NCBI GenBank assembly: GCA_000708835.1
Contig: DF236971.1
Location: 62,001-126,000, forward strand
DNA length: 64,000 bases
Direction of reading: 5' to 3'
From: Klebsormidium nitens
Lineage: Eukaryota > Streptophyta > Klebsormidiophyceae > Klebsormidiales > Klebsormidiaceae
Below the pieces are notes generated by a model, which saw only the letters and a list, made by a program, of their open reading frames with translations, made no database searches and was not told where the DNA came from. Shown in pieces: positions 12,233-22,900 of this stretch (within the stretch, counting starts at the first letter, position 1; each line of letters opens with the position of its first letter). The translations under genes and the position numbers were made by a program.

Positions 12233-15200
12233 GAATTTCTTCGTGGAGTTTAGCAGTGGCACGTGCGATTTGGTCACCTTGAACTGGACTGTGGCCGAAG
12301 GGTTGAAAGGACCCAGTTGATCGGATCTGAAAGCGACGGAGAGCCGTTCGATATCTCCTTAGAATAAATCATTCTTTGTTCCGAGGGTGAATTGCGCCAT
12401 CAAGCCGTATACATAGGCCCTCAAGTTTCTTTTGGCGCCAACTCGCGGCTGCCTGCGTGTAGGATGCCAGGTCCTCCCTAGCCCGATTTAGGGCAGTTCC
12501 GGCACGCCTTGGTGAACGAGATTGTGGTATTCTGCTACTATGCAGAGTCTTCACGAGTAGTCAAAACCTGATCGCAAGGAACAGCCGCTTAAAATGTCGC
12601 AGGGACTTGCAGTCAAGATGGTCTTAATTCCCGCGTCGTGTAACACTCAGTGAGGGCGGCCGGTCAGAAAGATGTTGCAGAAGCATCCGACATGCTCTAG
12701 CAAATCCCTTGAGTCGTCATCAATCATCATTGTATCGGAATGAACAGTACTGACATGCATGGCTTCCAGCCTGGCAGGCTTGACGTCACCTGTAATGCAA
12801 CGCACTACATATTTAGCAGCTCCTAAGTAGGTCCGGTTTCTACCAACCTAATCCTGAAAGGTCTGATCGCCGGAACACTCTCATTCTTGTACGTACGTGC
12901 TACATTCACGTACAAGACTGCATGAATGATCTCAGTCTACGTACCGTAGTAAAGTGTGTCGAAAGAAGCATAATGTTGCGGTCACCGCGCTTTTACCGGG
13001 TTAAAGCGCCGGCATACTTGAAGCGCTTCGATTTTCTGCCGACTATAGAATTAATTGGTCACCAACTGCAGTTTACATATCAAAGATCAACTGAAATGTC
13101 TCCGATGGCGGCCATGCAAGCACCGCCGCGCCCGTTAATCATAAGGAAGTTTGACGTTATAAGGGTAATTTGAAAGGGTGACTCGATCATCATGGACTAA
13201 TCAAGACTGTTCATTCAGCTGACATCTCGATTGGGGATCCCTTTCTTACACATCCGACACGTGGTGAACGTACCACCCGCGCAGGTTCAAACTTCAGATC
13301 TGCGCCATGCTTATGTGACTTCATCTGATGAGATCCAAACCGTTCGATTGGATTCCGTGGGATGCTTCCGAATCCATACCCCTAAAGCATTCAGGCTCCA
13401 TGCACTTCGCTCTTTCAATGAGTCACAAGTTACGGTACCATCCGCATCCATCTGTGACACTGCACTGACCGAAAAAGTACACTTTACAGCGATCCTACCC
13501 GAGAGCACAGCACGACAGCCTCGCAGCGCTTTGCCAGCTCTTCCGATTGGCGTTGTTCAAGCCAAAAGACAGTTTCATCCCAAGGGCGTCAGACGTTCTC
13601 GGCAAGCCTGCGCTGCATTTGGTAACCACAACACTCTACTCTAGAGAACTAGAGCAGCCTAGTCGTGGCCTCGGTTAACGTCTAGGTGGCGCGTCGTGGA
13701 GAAACGATTGGCAAATTCAGTCATCTCCTGGTAGCGACCGTCCTTCCAAGGTCACCCACGTCTCTTTAATCAGGCAGTAACTGCTTGTGGAATCATGAAG
13801 GTCCCGGTCTTTGTCACCTGTGATCTGACAGACTATTCTGAACTCAACAAGCACTCGCTCCTTCATTGTGGAGATCTCTGATCCCGTAGAATTTTCCCGT
13901 GGTGAGGCAATCTTGGCAGAAGTGCAAAGCAAGGTGACCTGGCTGAAGGACTACTTTTGCTGCTACTATCGCGACTTCGGAAAAAAGGCAGGGTGGACGC
14001 CTTTGGACGTCAACCATTCAGTTTATCCGTCGGGCCAGTTCTTCATTCAGGCGGTTATTGGCCCCATGGATGGTGAGTTGCACTCCTTACCTTCGTTCGT
14101 TTCAGGCTCAATACGCACGGTCTGAGTAGAACGTTGCACCACTCAACAACGTCCATAATGCTGGTCACAAAACTTGCAGGTTTGCACCAGTCTGGTCACA
14201 TACCGTCTTGCGGCTTGCCCGCTGATCATTATCATGCTACGTCCAGTCATGCAAGGTAAGATAACCTTGCTTCGGAAGAAGCAGAGCAGCAGAAGCAACG
14301 CCACCAAGAGTATCGCACAATCTCTCAGGAAGGTGATGTATCAGGTGCCATGCTGTGGTTTTTGAAGTCCTTGATCATGGATTCGACAGGGGTGCTGTTC
14401 TCATGAGAGCCAGATTTGTTTTTTGAATCAGGGACGAATGTCAATCACGCTGATATTGAGCCAGATTGAGCCACTTCAAAGCAAGCTGGCCGAAGACACG
14501 CATAGAGTGAAGGTGTCTGGTGGTGTGTAGGAGCGTTTGCAAAGAGGACTCATGTCGTCCTTTGCATTTCTCTTTACAGCTGATCGGATCGGCCTCATCT
14601 ACATCGGACCTGATGTCTGCTGGGACAGCATCCCGACTGCGAGTGTGCCCCTCTCATCTGCTTATCGGGCCTCTGCGCTACGAAGGGAGCTATAAGAGCA
14701 CCGTTCCAAATGCCCAGCACTACAGCTGGGAGTTCTACCGCAGAAAAGGGCACGAGCAGGAGCTGCGTCAAATCGAGACGTCCCCCTTCAGCAGCAGAGT
14801 GGTGTACATCAAAGCAACTCCCTAATACCCCACTTGTGAGGAACCATCTGCTGGCTCCACTTCATACTTTTTCTAAACTTCACTACCTGTAGTTACAACA
14901 GCAGACGAGAGTCTGGTACGTTCTTTCATCAGCCTGAATTTTACGTAGAGTTGCCCTGGCCAAAACCATTGATGTCACTTGAGCTGTCCTAAGATTTCTG
15001 TCCTTCAAGAGGACACTCTATGTTCGCTGTCAAGAGACAGTCTGCAGACAAGTGATGTGCTGCTGCCGCGTCGAAATAGATTCTGGGTGGACAACACTGA
15101 TCCATATATCGGTGACAAACGATAACGCCTCCCAATCAACATCACTTTGGTCGAGCTGCCAGTTTTCCAGCATTTTACTCACCATTCTCTGTAGGTCTGC

Positions 15201-17762
15201 CTGCCCTACCTGTGTCCAATGGTGAGGAGAAGGGCACGAGCTGCAAAGACGGTCAGAAGCTCAAGGGAGGCAACTCGAGACAGGTAAGCAACTCAGAATG
15301 GGTCTTAGCCTATCCCGACAGCTCCAAGGGCCCTCCTCAGGATGGAAAACTTTCCTGAATTCGGCAGATCTTCTCTCCAAACTTGTCGAAAGATTTGGTC
15401 TCGTTGCAATTTGTTTAAAGGCTAGTAAAATCAATTGGCCCGTCCATTGCTGAGACTCCCAAAGCGTGAACTTTGCTTTATTGGTTTGACGAGCTTTGAG
15501 GATTCGAGACGTGTTCGCTGTAAACATGCGTTGAGGTTCGATCCTGCCTGGGCGGCTTTACACCCCAAAGTATATTGTTAGGTTTGTATTTGCCGTCTTG
15601 GAGGCCGAGCGAATCTGTAAGTTCCAATCTGAACACATCAAGGTTTCCGACAAAACCCCTTCCGAGTGAGCATCTTTAGGCTTCCCCGTTTCGTACGTCC
15701 AATCGTTGTCGCGTACTCTCCACTTCGTCACCGTGAAGCTGATCCCTTCTATCGGGGTGAGAGCAAGTGATACGTCTGTCTTGCAGCCCGCTTTACCGCG
15801 AGTAGAATCTCAACGACTCTGATCCAAAGCTGTTGCTTTAGGCTGCTGAAAACTTTCTGCCGCCGTCTGTGTCACCGTTGGACGTCCCGTGCATTCAAGC
15901 TTTACCGCCTTCAGCTTCTCAAAAGGGTGCCTGGCACAAGAAGGAACCGAGAAACTTGAAAACACTGGTATCATCAATCAGCAATGAGTTTGTGGCTCAC
16001 AACAAGAGTCGCGCTCCATGTTCTACACTTTCCATCCCGACACGTATTATCAAGGATCGATGGTTTCGCTGACTTCGATGAAATCATGCGTGCTTAATGC
16101 TCCTTCTTCTCCTCCTTTGCAGCACTGGCAACGTGGCGATACGGGAGGTATCCTTGAAACATTGGTGCAACCACTTTTGTCGCAGTCCTGCTGAAGTAAC
16201 TCTGGAAACGGCAGTCATTATGTGAGCAGCGTTTGTTATTCTTGAATGATTGCTGCAGAAGGTTTGCAATTAAACCGAGCAGATGATCAGAAGAAGCTCT
16301 CGTTTGCATGTTTCCAATGATCCAGCGAGTCGCCCTCACGCCTCAGTTGGAAATTAGGCAGCCTGTTGTACGAGATCTTGTGAAGTGCAATTTGACTGCT
16401 CTTAGAATCTTATTCAACATCAGGTTGGAAGATTGTCCGCATTCTCGTGCAATCTGAGTTCAACTCTGACCCAACTTTTCATATGATCTGCAGGGGCCGC
16501 TTCTACTCCCATGTCTCTGCATCAGTTCCTCGTCGACAACGACCAGTCTATAGTGACAGAGACGTCACGAGGGTGCTTTCAAGTAACGCTAGCTTGCATC
16601 AAGAATGAGGCTTGTCGACAAAGCTGGTTCATCAATCCGTTGGATCAAAGTACCTCAGATTGAGTTCGTACCTGCTATAGTGGACATGAGGACAAACTTG
16701 GTAACTAAGTAGACTATGCAGGATCAAAATGGTCACAGCGACAGATGCTTCACTGCAGGGGTCATCGGGTCCAGCGCTCTATGCCCAGGGTCAATATTGC
16801 CGGCAAGCAACACATCGATCAGACTCACACTGGGACCTTTTAGTTGTCAAGAGGTATGCATACGTACCATGACGCTGACTTTGCGCATGCTATATGCCAT
16901 CAATACACGCCATGTCCTGATGCATTCTGCGTCATGCATAGTTGTTGCTGTTTGCGCACGGGACCCTGAGTGCTTCAGCAGCCTGTAAAGACATGGTATA
17001 TATGCAAAGGCGCGGGAGCAAAGGCCAAGTTCTATTCGCCCGGAAGCCTCATCGTGTCTGAGATGACCACAACGGACATTGGGTGAAGTAAACAGGTTGA
17101 CAGATCCGCAGCTAGAACTCTACTTACCACTCGTCATTTCGGTCAAACTTCGAAGGCAAGGATGGTAAGCATTCCCCCTCAAAACCAATCTACAGTAGTC
17201 CAGAACCAATCACATTGCTCTCACTTATAGTAGTGCCGCGCTTGGAGAACATTTCGTTTCGCTCTTTGTAGCGCGATAAACAATGAGTTGGGGCTACATA
17301 TGATACTGAGCAACTAGTAGATACCTACCTTTTGACTCTGTGAGATTTTTCGAGGCAACCCCGGAGACGATAGATAGCTCTTAATGCGGGATTGAATACT
17401 GTGGTGCTTGGTTTTGAACCCTACGACTCGACATGTGCACCTGAGGTACGTCATGCGCCGACGGTGATGAGCATAACTAAGAATCCGATCCGGGAATCCG
17501 CATAAGGGAGTTGCCATAAAGGCACTAATGTAATTGCAAAGCTGTGCCACTGCAGTCATGATATTGTGCGGCCAAGTTTATGTCTGATGTTGTACAAAAT
17601 TCAAAACGTTTCCTTTCAAAATTTGAAAGCACTCCGTTCTACTACCTTCTACTCCCACAGACTTGCTATATAGAAGCCTAAGAACGCGCACGCCCTACCC
17701 AGTGTCTTGTCCAGGGACTTGCAGAGGTGCGGCTTTACAATTGACACCACCAGCTACAGCAC
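12233..17762. other. Long stretch without a confident gene
   Basis: Apart from the exon-like pieces described separately (about 13.8-16.1 kb), this region shows only short frames. A small perfect hairpin (CTTGTACGT and its complement around a 13-base loop) sits near 12886-12917. No repeat array, RNA gene or transposon end was recognised. Confidence 0.4.
13836..16072 (+). CDS. Possible unrecognised multi-exon gene (exon pieces only)
   Basis: Several pieces bounded by plausible GT/AG sites have protein-like composition. One, about 13836-14072, includes VTWLKDYFCCYYRDFGKK and WTPLDVNHSVYPSGQFFIQA. Others are about 14180-14255, 14580-14825 (ends with SSRVVYIKATP and a stop), about 15195-15283, and about 15841-16072 (ends IIKDRWFR and a stop). 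The phases do not chain into one consistent model: joining 14255 to 14580 creates a stop, and two pieces end in their own stop codons. No family was recognised. It may be one or two fast-evolving genes, a decayed gene, or chance open frames; transcript evidence would decide. Confidence 0.22.
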
Positions 17763-18761
17763 TCACGGGCCGCAGCACAGCCAGCGCCTCTTGAAGCAAG
17801 CTGGAGCGACCCGCTTCTCTTGGTCTTTCATGCCTTCCCTTTTGAACGAGTCCAGGAGCAGTCGGCCATCCCGCTGCAGATCGTCCCATTGTAGTGTCTT
17901 CTGGACGCTGTCAAGCCACACGATCTCGCCACCGAGGACGTCCAAAGCCGCGCCCCACTCACGGAGTTCGTCGCCATTCAGCGGTGCTGCGTTTGAGGTC
18001 AAGCCGGCCGTTGATTCAAGCGCCACCAGTAAGTTCTCTAGCATGGACAAGCAGCTGCCGAAGCCAGTCAGCGGAGGTTGGGTCTCTCGGTTGCCTTCCC
18101 CGGGCGCTTTGGCATATGACTGCCAGCTGTGCTTTGTGCCCGGTGACGCATCAATCAGGAGGGCCAGCTGGTCAAGGTCCCGAGCAAACCGCCACACACC
18201 TTCTAGGTCCTCTGTTGAAAATAGAAATCCCAAGAGCACCTTCGCGTAGGTTAGTGCCATGTAGTTGGCAAAGTAAGTGGCAATCTCACGAACCCCGCAT
18301 TTATCCATAGCCACCACCACCTCAATGACAACCTGGAAGCTCTCAGCTCCTTTTGCAACGTCATCGGCGGAAACCAGCTCGCTCCTCGACTTCTTCAGCT
18401 GGTCCCTTGCATCGGATACGAGGACTTTTGCATACTTGGGATTTGGATTGTCTGCCCCCAGCATCCGGCACAGCTCAAGGATAGTTTTGGTTGCAAAACC
18501 GAGATGCAGCTGGGGCCACCCCTGCTTCATAATCACCTTTCGACGCCACAAGGATTGCGGGTCGATGAAGCGCTTCTGTAAGTCGAACGGCAGGTCACTT
18601 AATATGCGCTGGGCTTCCTTTTCCTCCGTTTCCATTGCCAACGCACCAACGACGAGTGGGTGCAGAGACTGGAGTCTCTGAACAAAAGCAGTGAGCTGGC
18701 TGGGGCCCGTGCTTGTAAAGGCCTCACCGGTTGACTCAAGCAGGTCCACAAGGCGGCTCAA
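17763..18761 (-). CDS. Hypothetical helical protein, 5' end unresolved
   Basis: A single uninterrupted - strand frame of about 330 codons ends ...FKRRWLCCGP. Composition is that of a soluble, mainly helical protein with regular Leu spacing and few glycines. Patches include PFDLQKRFIDPQSLWRRK, GFATKTILELCRMLG and REIATYFANYMALTYAKV. No catalytic motif, membrane segment or known domain was recognised. The frame opens with a non-ATG codon and runs open to a stop near 18800. Either translation starts at an internal ATG (METEEKEAQ, about residue 43) or 5' exons lie further right, towards the assembly gap. There is no intron in this span, unlike neighbouring genes. Confidence 0.6.
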   Translation of the reverse strand: MSRLVDLLESTGEAFTSTGPSQLTAFVQRLQSLHPLVVGALAMETEEKEAQRILSDLPFDLQKRFIDPQSLWRRKVIMKQGWPQLHLGFATKTILELCRMLGADNPNPKYAKVLVSDARDQLKKSRSELVSADDVAKGAESFQVVIEVVVAMDKCGVREIATYFANYMALTYAKVLLGFLFSTEDLEGVWRFARDLDQLALLIDASPGTKHSWQSYAKAPGEGNRETQPPLTGFGSCLSMLENLLVALESTAGLTSNAAPLNGDELREWGAALDVLGGEIVWLDSVQKTLQWDDLQRDGRLLLDSFKREGMKDQEKRVAPACFKRRWLCCGP

Positions 18762-18799
18762 TATCTGATGTGTGGCCGCTCCATCTTCGACCTTGCTTC

Positions 18800-19967
18800 A
18801 TCTTGCTTCTACTTTCGTTTTAGGGATAAAGCTGATATCCTATCAACAAAGCAATGACGATCACGTGATTGGCTTATAAGTAAATTCAGTTGCGCACGGT
18901 GTTGCGCAGGCGTTGCGCATGAATTATCCGCTAGCTAGTCATTCAGAATGTCAAGGGCGAGCTGAATCCTTAGACAGAAAGAAAAGCTGTTTTCAATCTG
19001 ATTCTCTGTCAGACGATCTTTGCAATATTCTGCCAGGCTTATCATAGCCGCCAGCGCGGCCGCCGCACGGAGTTACGGTGATGGCCGCCGCGCGCGACAA
19101 CCGAGTCCACTGCGGAGGGTTGCCAGGGTTTGATATCTCTGGAGCAGGTCCGTCGGCGATTGATGGTCCCATTCTCGACAAATATTTCAGATAAGCGGCG
19201 GTTGAGTCACTCTGCCACCAAGTGGAGACTGTGGCCTGGTGTGGCCTGGTATGACNNNNNNNNNNNNNNNNNNNNNNNNNNNNNNNNNNNNNNNNNNNNN
19301 NNNNNNNNNNNNNNNNNNNNNNNNNNNNNNNNNNNNNNNNNNNNNNNNNNNNNNNNNNNNNNNNNNNNNNNNNNNNNNNNNNNNNNNNNNNNNNNNNNNN
19401 NNNNNNNNNNNNNNNNNNNNNNNNNNNNNNNNNNNNNNNNNNNNNNNNNNNNNNNNNNNNNNNNNNNNNNNNNNNNNNNNNNNNNNNNNNNNNNNNNNNN
19501 NNNNNNNNNNNNNNNNNNNNNNNNNNNNNNNNNNNNNNNNNNNNNNNNNNNNNNNNNNNNNNNNNNNNNNNNNNNNNNNNNNNNNNNNNNNNNNNNNNNN
19601 NNNNNNNNNNNNNNNNNNNNNNNNNNNNNNNNNNNNNNNNNNNNNNNNNNNNNNNNNNNNNNNNNNNNNNNNNAAATGTGGCCTGGTATGACGATACCTA
19701 ATCTAGGACTAATCTAGTACCATCTTCTTCAGCCGGCAGGACGCACTTTCTCGTTTGGCATGCAATGCGACGAAGATGGATAGGTATCAAGGCAAGGCAA
19801 GCAGGAGACCTGAGACACCTCCTTGGCAGAAGCGGAACAGGAGGCAGGGGGGCAGCATGCATGTAGAAGAAATTCGTACTTTTAGGCTGGCATAATCGAA
19901 GCCCTTTTCCATTCGCTCGTTGAAATGTGAGCTCCTCTTCAAAAGAGCTTGCTGTAGAGCTGGAAGC
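18800..19967. other. Intergenic region with assembly gap
   Basis: This is the space between two divergent genes, so promoters for both may lie here, along with possible 5' exons of the - strand ORF. No further gene is supported. A GC-rich patch lies at about 19050-19115. Confidence 0.4.
19256..19673. other. Assembly gap (418 N) bounded by a direct repeat
   Basis: A run of N. The 16 bases TGTGGCCTGGTATGAC occur immediately left (19240-19255) and three bases right (19677-19692) of the gap, and GTGGCCTGGT is doubled on the left flank. The missing sequence is therefore probably a tandem array built on this ~10-20 base unit that the assembler could not span. Confidence 0.85.
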
Positions 19968-22900
19968 ATGGAAAACATGGGTTTTGGGGGAACTGACATG
20001 ACGGCCAATGACCGCGTTCTGCAGGCTCAGCAGAGTCAAGGAGCTGCTCAAGGAAGGAGCTCGCAAGAGTTCACTGAGGAGGCTTTGCAACCTGCGCTGA
20101 CAGAAACATCTTTAGCTCCAGATAGTCCTAGCACCTCTTCGGTCACTCAGCTCAACAACTCTGAACAGCTACCAGCTCCAGCCCTAGATCTCACTCTGCT
20201 GTCAGACCCTCAGGCGCAGAGCTTGGAAGATACTCAAGTGAAGCAGGTGAGCTTTGCTACACTTTTCTGCCGTTTGCAAGAGATTTCACCACTTGTCGGT
20301 GTGAAATCTTGTTGTCATACCTGAGGTGTCACCGGGCGCTGTGAAAGTCTAATTGACATTGCAGTCAGCAGGAGGACGCTTCTATCAGTAGATGAACAAC
20401 TTCACCTTTTCACAGTGTTGCCTCAGTGGTTTGGTTGACCCCAGAACACGCATTGTAGGCGAATTCCCTTGCCGTACAGTATATGAAATGTTTCTTTGGT
20501 CAGACTCCAATCTAGAGCACATTGCCTGTGGGAAAGTAGCCTTATGTTTGATCAGCTCAACGTGCAAATGCCTGATGTTGAAACGCTTTCGCCACACGTT
20601 TGATAACAGCAAATGGGCCACACCAAACGTACCTCCAACTGTTGTGCAGGGCACCTTGTTGATGTACAGTGGCAGCTTTGATGAAGCGGACGAGTATTTC
20701 AGCGCTCTGAAGCACATACAAGCGAACCCCCGGTTTTCACTCCACAGCGCCCAGGCAGTCCTCTTGAAAGCCCTGCTCAGCTTGGACCCCGCGGTGGTTT
20801 TACAAGCAGACTCCCTGTTGGTGCTAGTCGAGAAACAGGTAGGACATGTGCTGTCTATGTAGCAGCTGTACCATCATCAAGCTCCTGGTTTGAAAGATTG
20901 ACTGCCTGGCAGTGGTATGCAAGTTTCTGTGTTCTCGGAAAAAGGCGGAGGGGGTAGAATCAGGTGCAATCAGCAAAGCCTTCATCAAGAGTAGTGTAAA
21001 CCGTCCCCATCAGCATTCCTATCAAGTCTTGCACATTGGCGTGCAGGCTGTCGCGCACATTGCCGCATGGAACGGGTTGGCATTTCAGACACAGAAGGCG
21101 AAGCTCACCAAGGCCGTTGCCACCAGCCTCACATCAGTCAAGGCTGCTGTTGGCAGCCCGCTGAAGGGCATGCAAACGTCCCTGAAGGCCATGGTGACTA
21201 AGCTGCGCACGGGCAAAGAGGTGAGACTAAAAGGAAGTAGGAGCCAGGAGGCAAAGATTGAGCACCATAAATGGTTCTTTCTCAATGGTCAGGGGCACGA
21301 TGCAGCCCCAGGTCAATGAAACAAGCGACAGGCGACTGAATTCTTCGATGGTGCATAAACCGGAGGAGTAAGCATACACAGAAGACACGCTGGCACTCCC
21401 ATCCTTACACATTCCCATCTTGTTGCAGATGTCTGCAGTGGCAACAACTGACGACGTGGATGCTGCGCAATACGACGACGAAAAGGTCATTGGGGCCACC
21501 TACACGATCCCAGTGCTCGAGGTCAAGGAGCAAAGGAGGAAAGAATGGCAGAGACAGAAAGCCGTCGCAAGGTGTACAGCTCTACAGGTCGGTGGTGGCA
21601 CCAGCAAGCGATGATTCAATCCACGTTTTCACCTGCCTGCGCTCTAGTCTCGAGAACTGGTCCATGGTTTGCAAGTCAGTTGTTTGTCTGTTGTTATAAC
21701 TGTCAAAACATTTGCCCATCGCTTCTGACTGGAGGCAAGCTGACTTCTTGCCTCAACGATCTGACATCCAGCTTCCGATACGTATGATGATACAATTCGA
21801 AGAAGTCCTCGAGCTTCCTATGCAAATCGTCTTCCAGGCTGAGGCAACCTTGCTCCAAGGTCTGCTGCAAGTATCTGTGGAAGGAGAGTCTGCCATGGGG
21901 GACGAGCAATGGGGCGCAGCCCTCAAGCTGGGGCTTGGCATCCGGAAAGCATGGAACCTGTACCAGAGCTGTCAGAAGCAGGTAAGGTTACCGGACGACC
22001 GTCCTTCTGCCAGGCTGACCACCATCTAACTGATACGGTCCTCCTGCAGAGCATCCGTTTGGCACCTCGCTAGCCTGTGAGAATCTTTTTGAAAGACGAT
22101 CTGAAACGGTCAGAGTTTCGAAATTATGCTGCCGCCAAATTGATCAGATGAGTGCTTCCAATAACTCAGAAGAAACTTACACAGGGGACAGATCTGTGCA
22201 ACGAACAGTTCAGCAGAGTACGTGGGATGCACGAGATGGCAACTTCATAGATGGTCATGTATCAAGGTCTTGCGCTTGTTTCCCCTGTCAGCAACATCAG
22301 AAGATACCGTTCCGCTCAAGTGCCTCTGCTGCTGCTTGTTACAGATCGAGAAGGTGACTGCACTCGAAGCCGCTGCCGCTGCCGCTGAAGAAGCCGACCA
22401 ACAGAAGCAAAAGAAAGACACCGGCAGGTCTGTTCGGCCGACTGCAGACGGCGAGCTCAGTCAACAGGACGAAGGACAAGAGTTGGCCTCGGAACAAGAA
22501 CGGAGCAACAGCAACCGGGGACGCAAAGGGGGAGTATCTGGGACCGGTCTCGTGGAAAAGATCATCGGACGGGAGCCCCCCCCGGGGGAAGAAGTAGCGC
22601 CGCTGGTAGAGGAAGCCGGGCCGAGCGAAGCTCCAAAGAGCAGCGGGGCGAAGCAGTCACTGACAAGCAAGTGGTTCGGAAAGGGCAGTGCGAACAAGAG
22701 CGAGGGAAATTCCGGAGCACAGCCGTCGAGAGACGTGGCGAGAGAGTCCAACGGAGAGGGCGCGGACAAAGGCGCGGATTTTTGGACGCGCGCAAAGGGC
22801 TTCATCAAGAAGAAGATCGGCAAGCGGGGCGAGGACGACTCCGACTCGGACGAGGAACGCCGCGTGCGGCGCCAGCAGCCGATCGACGACTCGGGCTGGG

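Noticed and set aside
15530-15560. GGTTCGATCCTGCC resembling a tRNA B box
   Set aside because: No matching A box and no foldable acceptor stem within the expected ~70 bases upstream.
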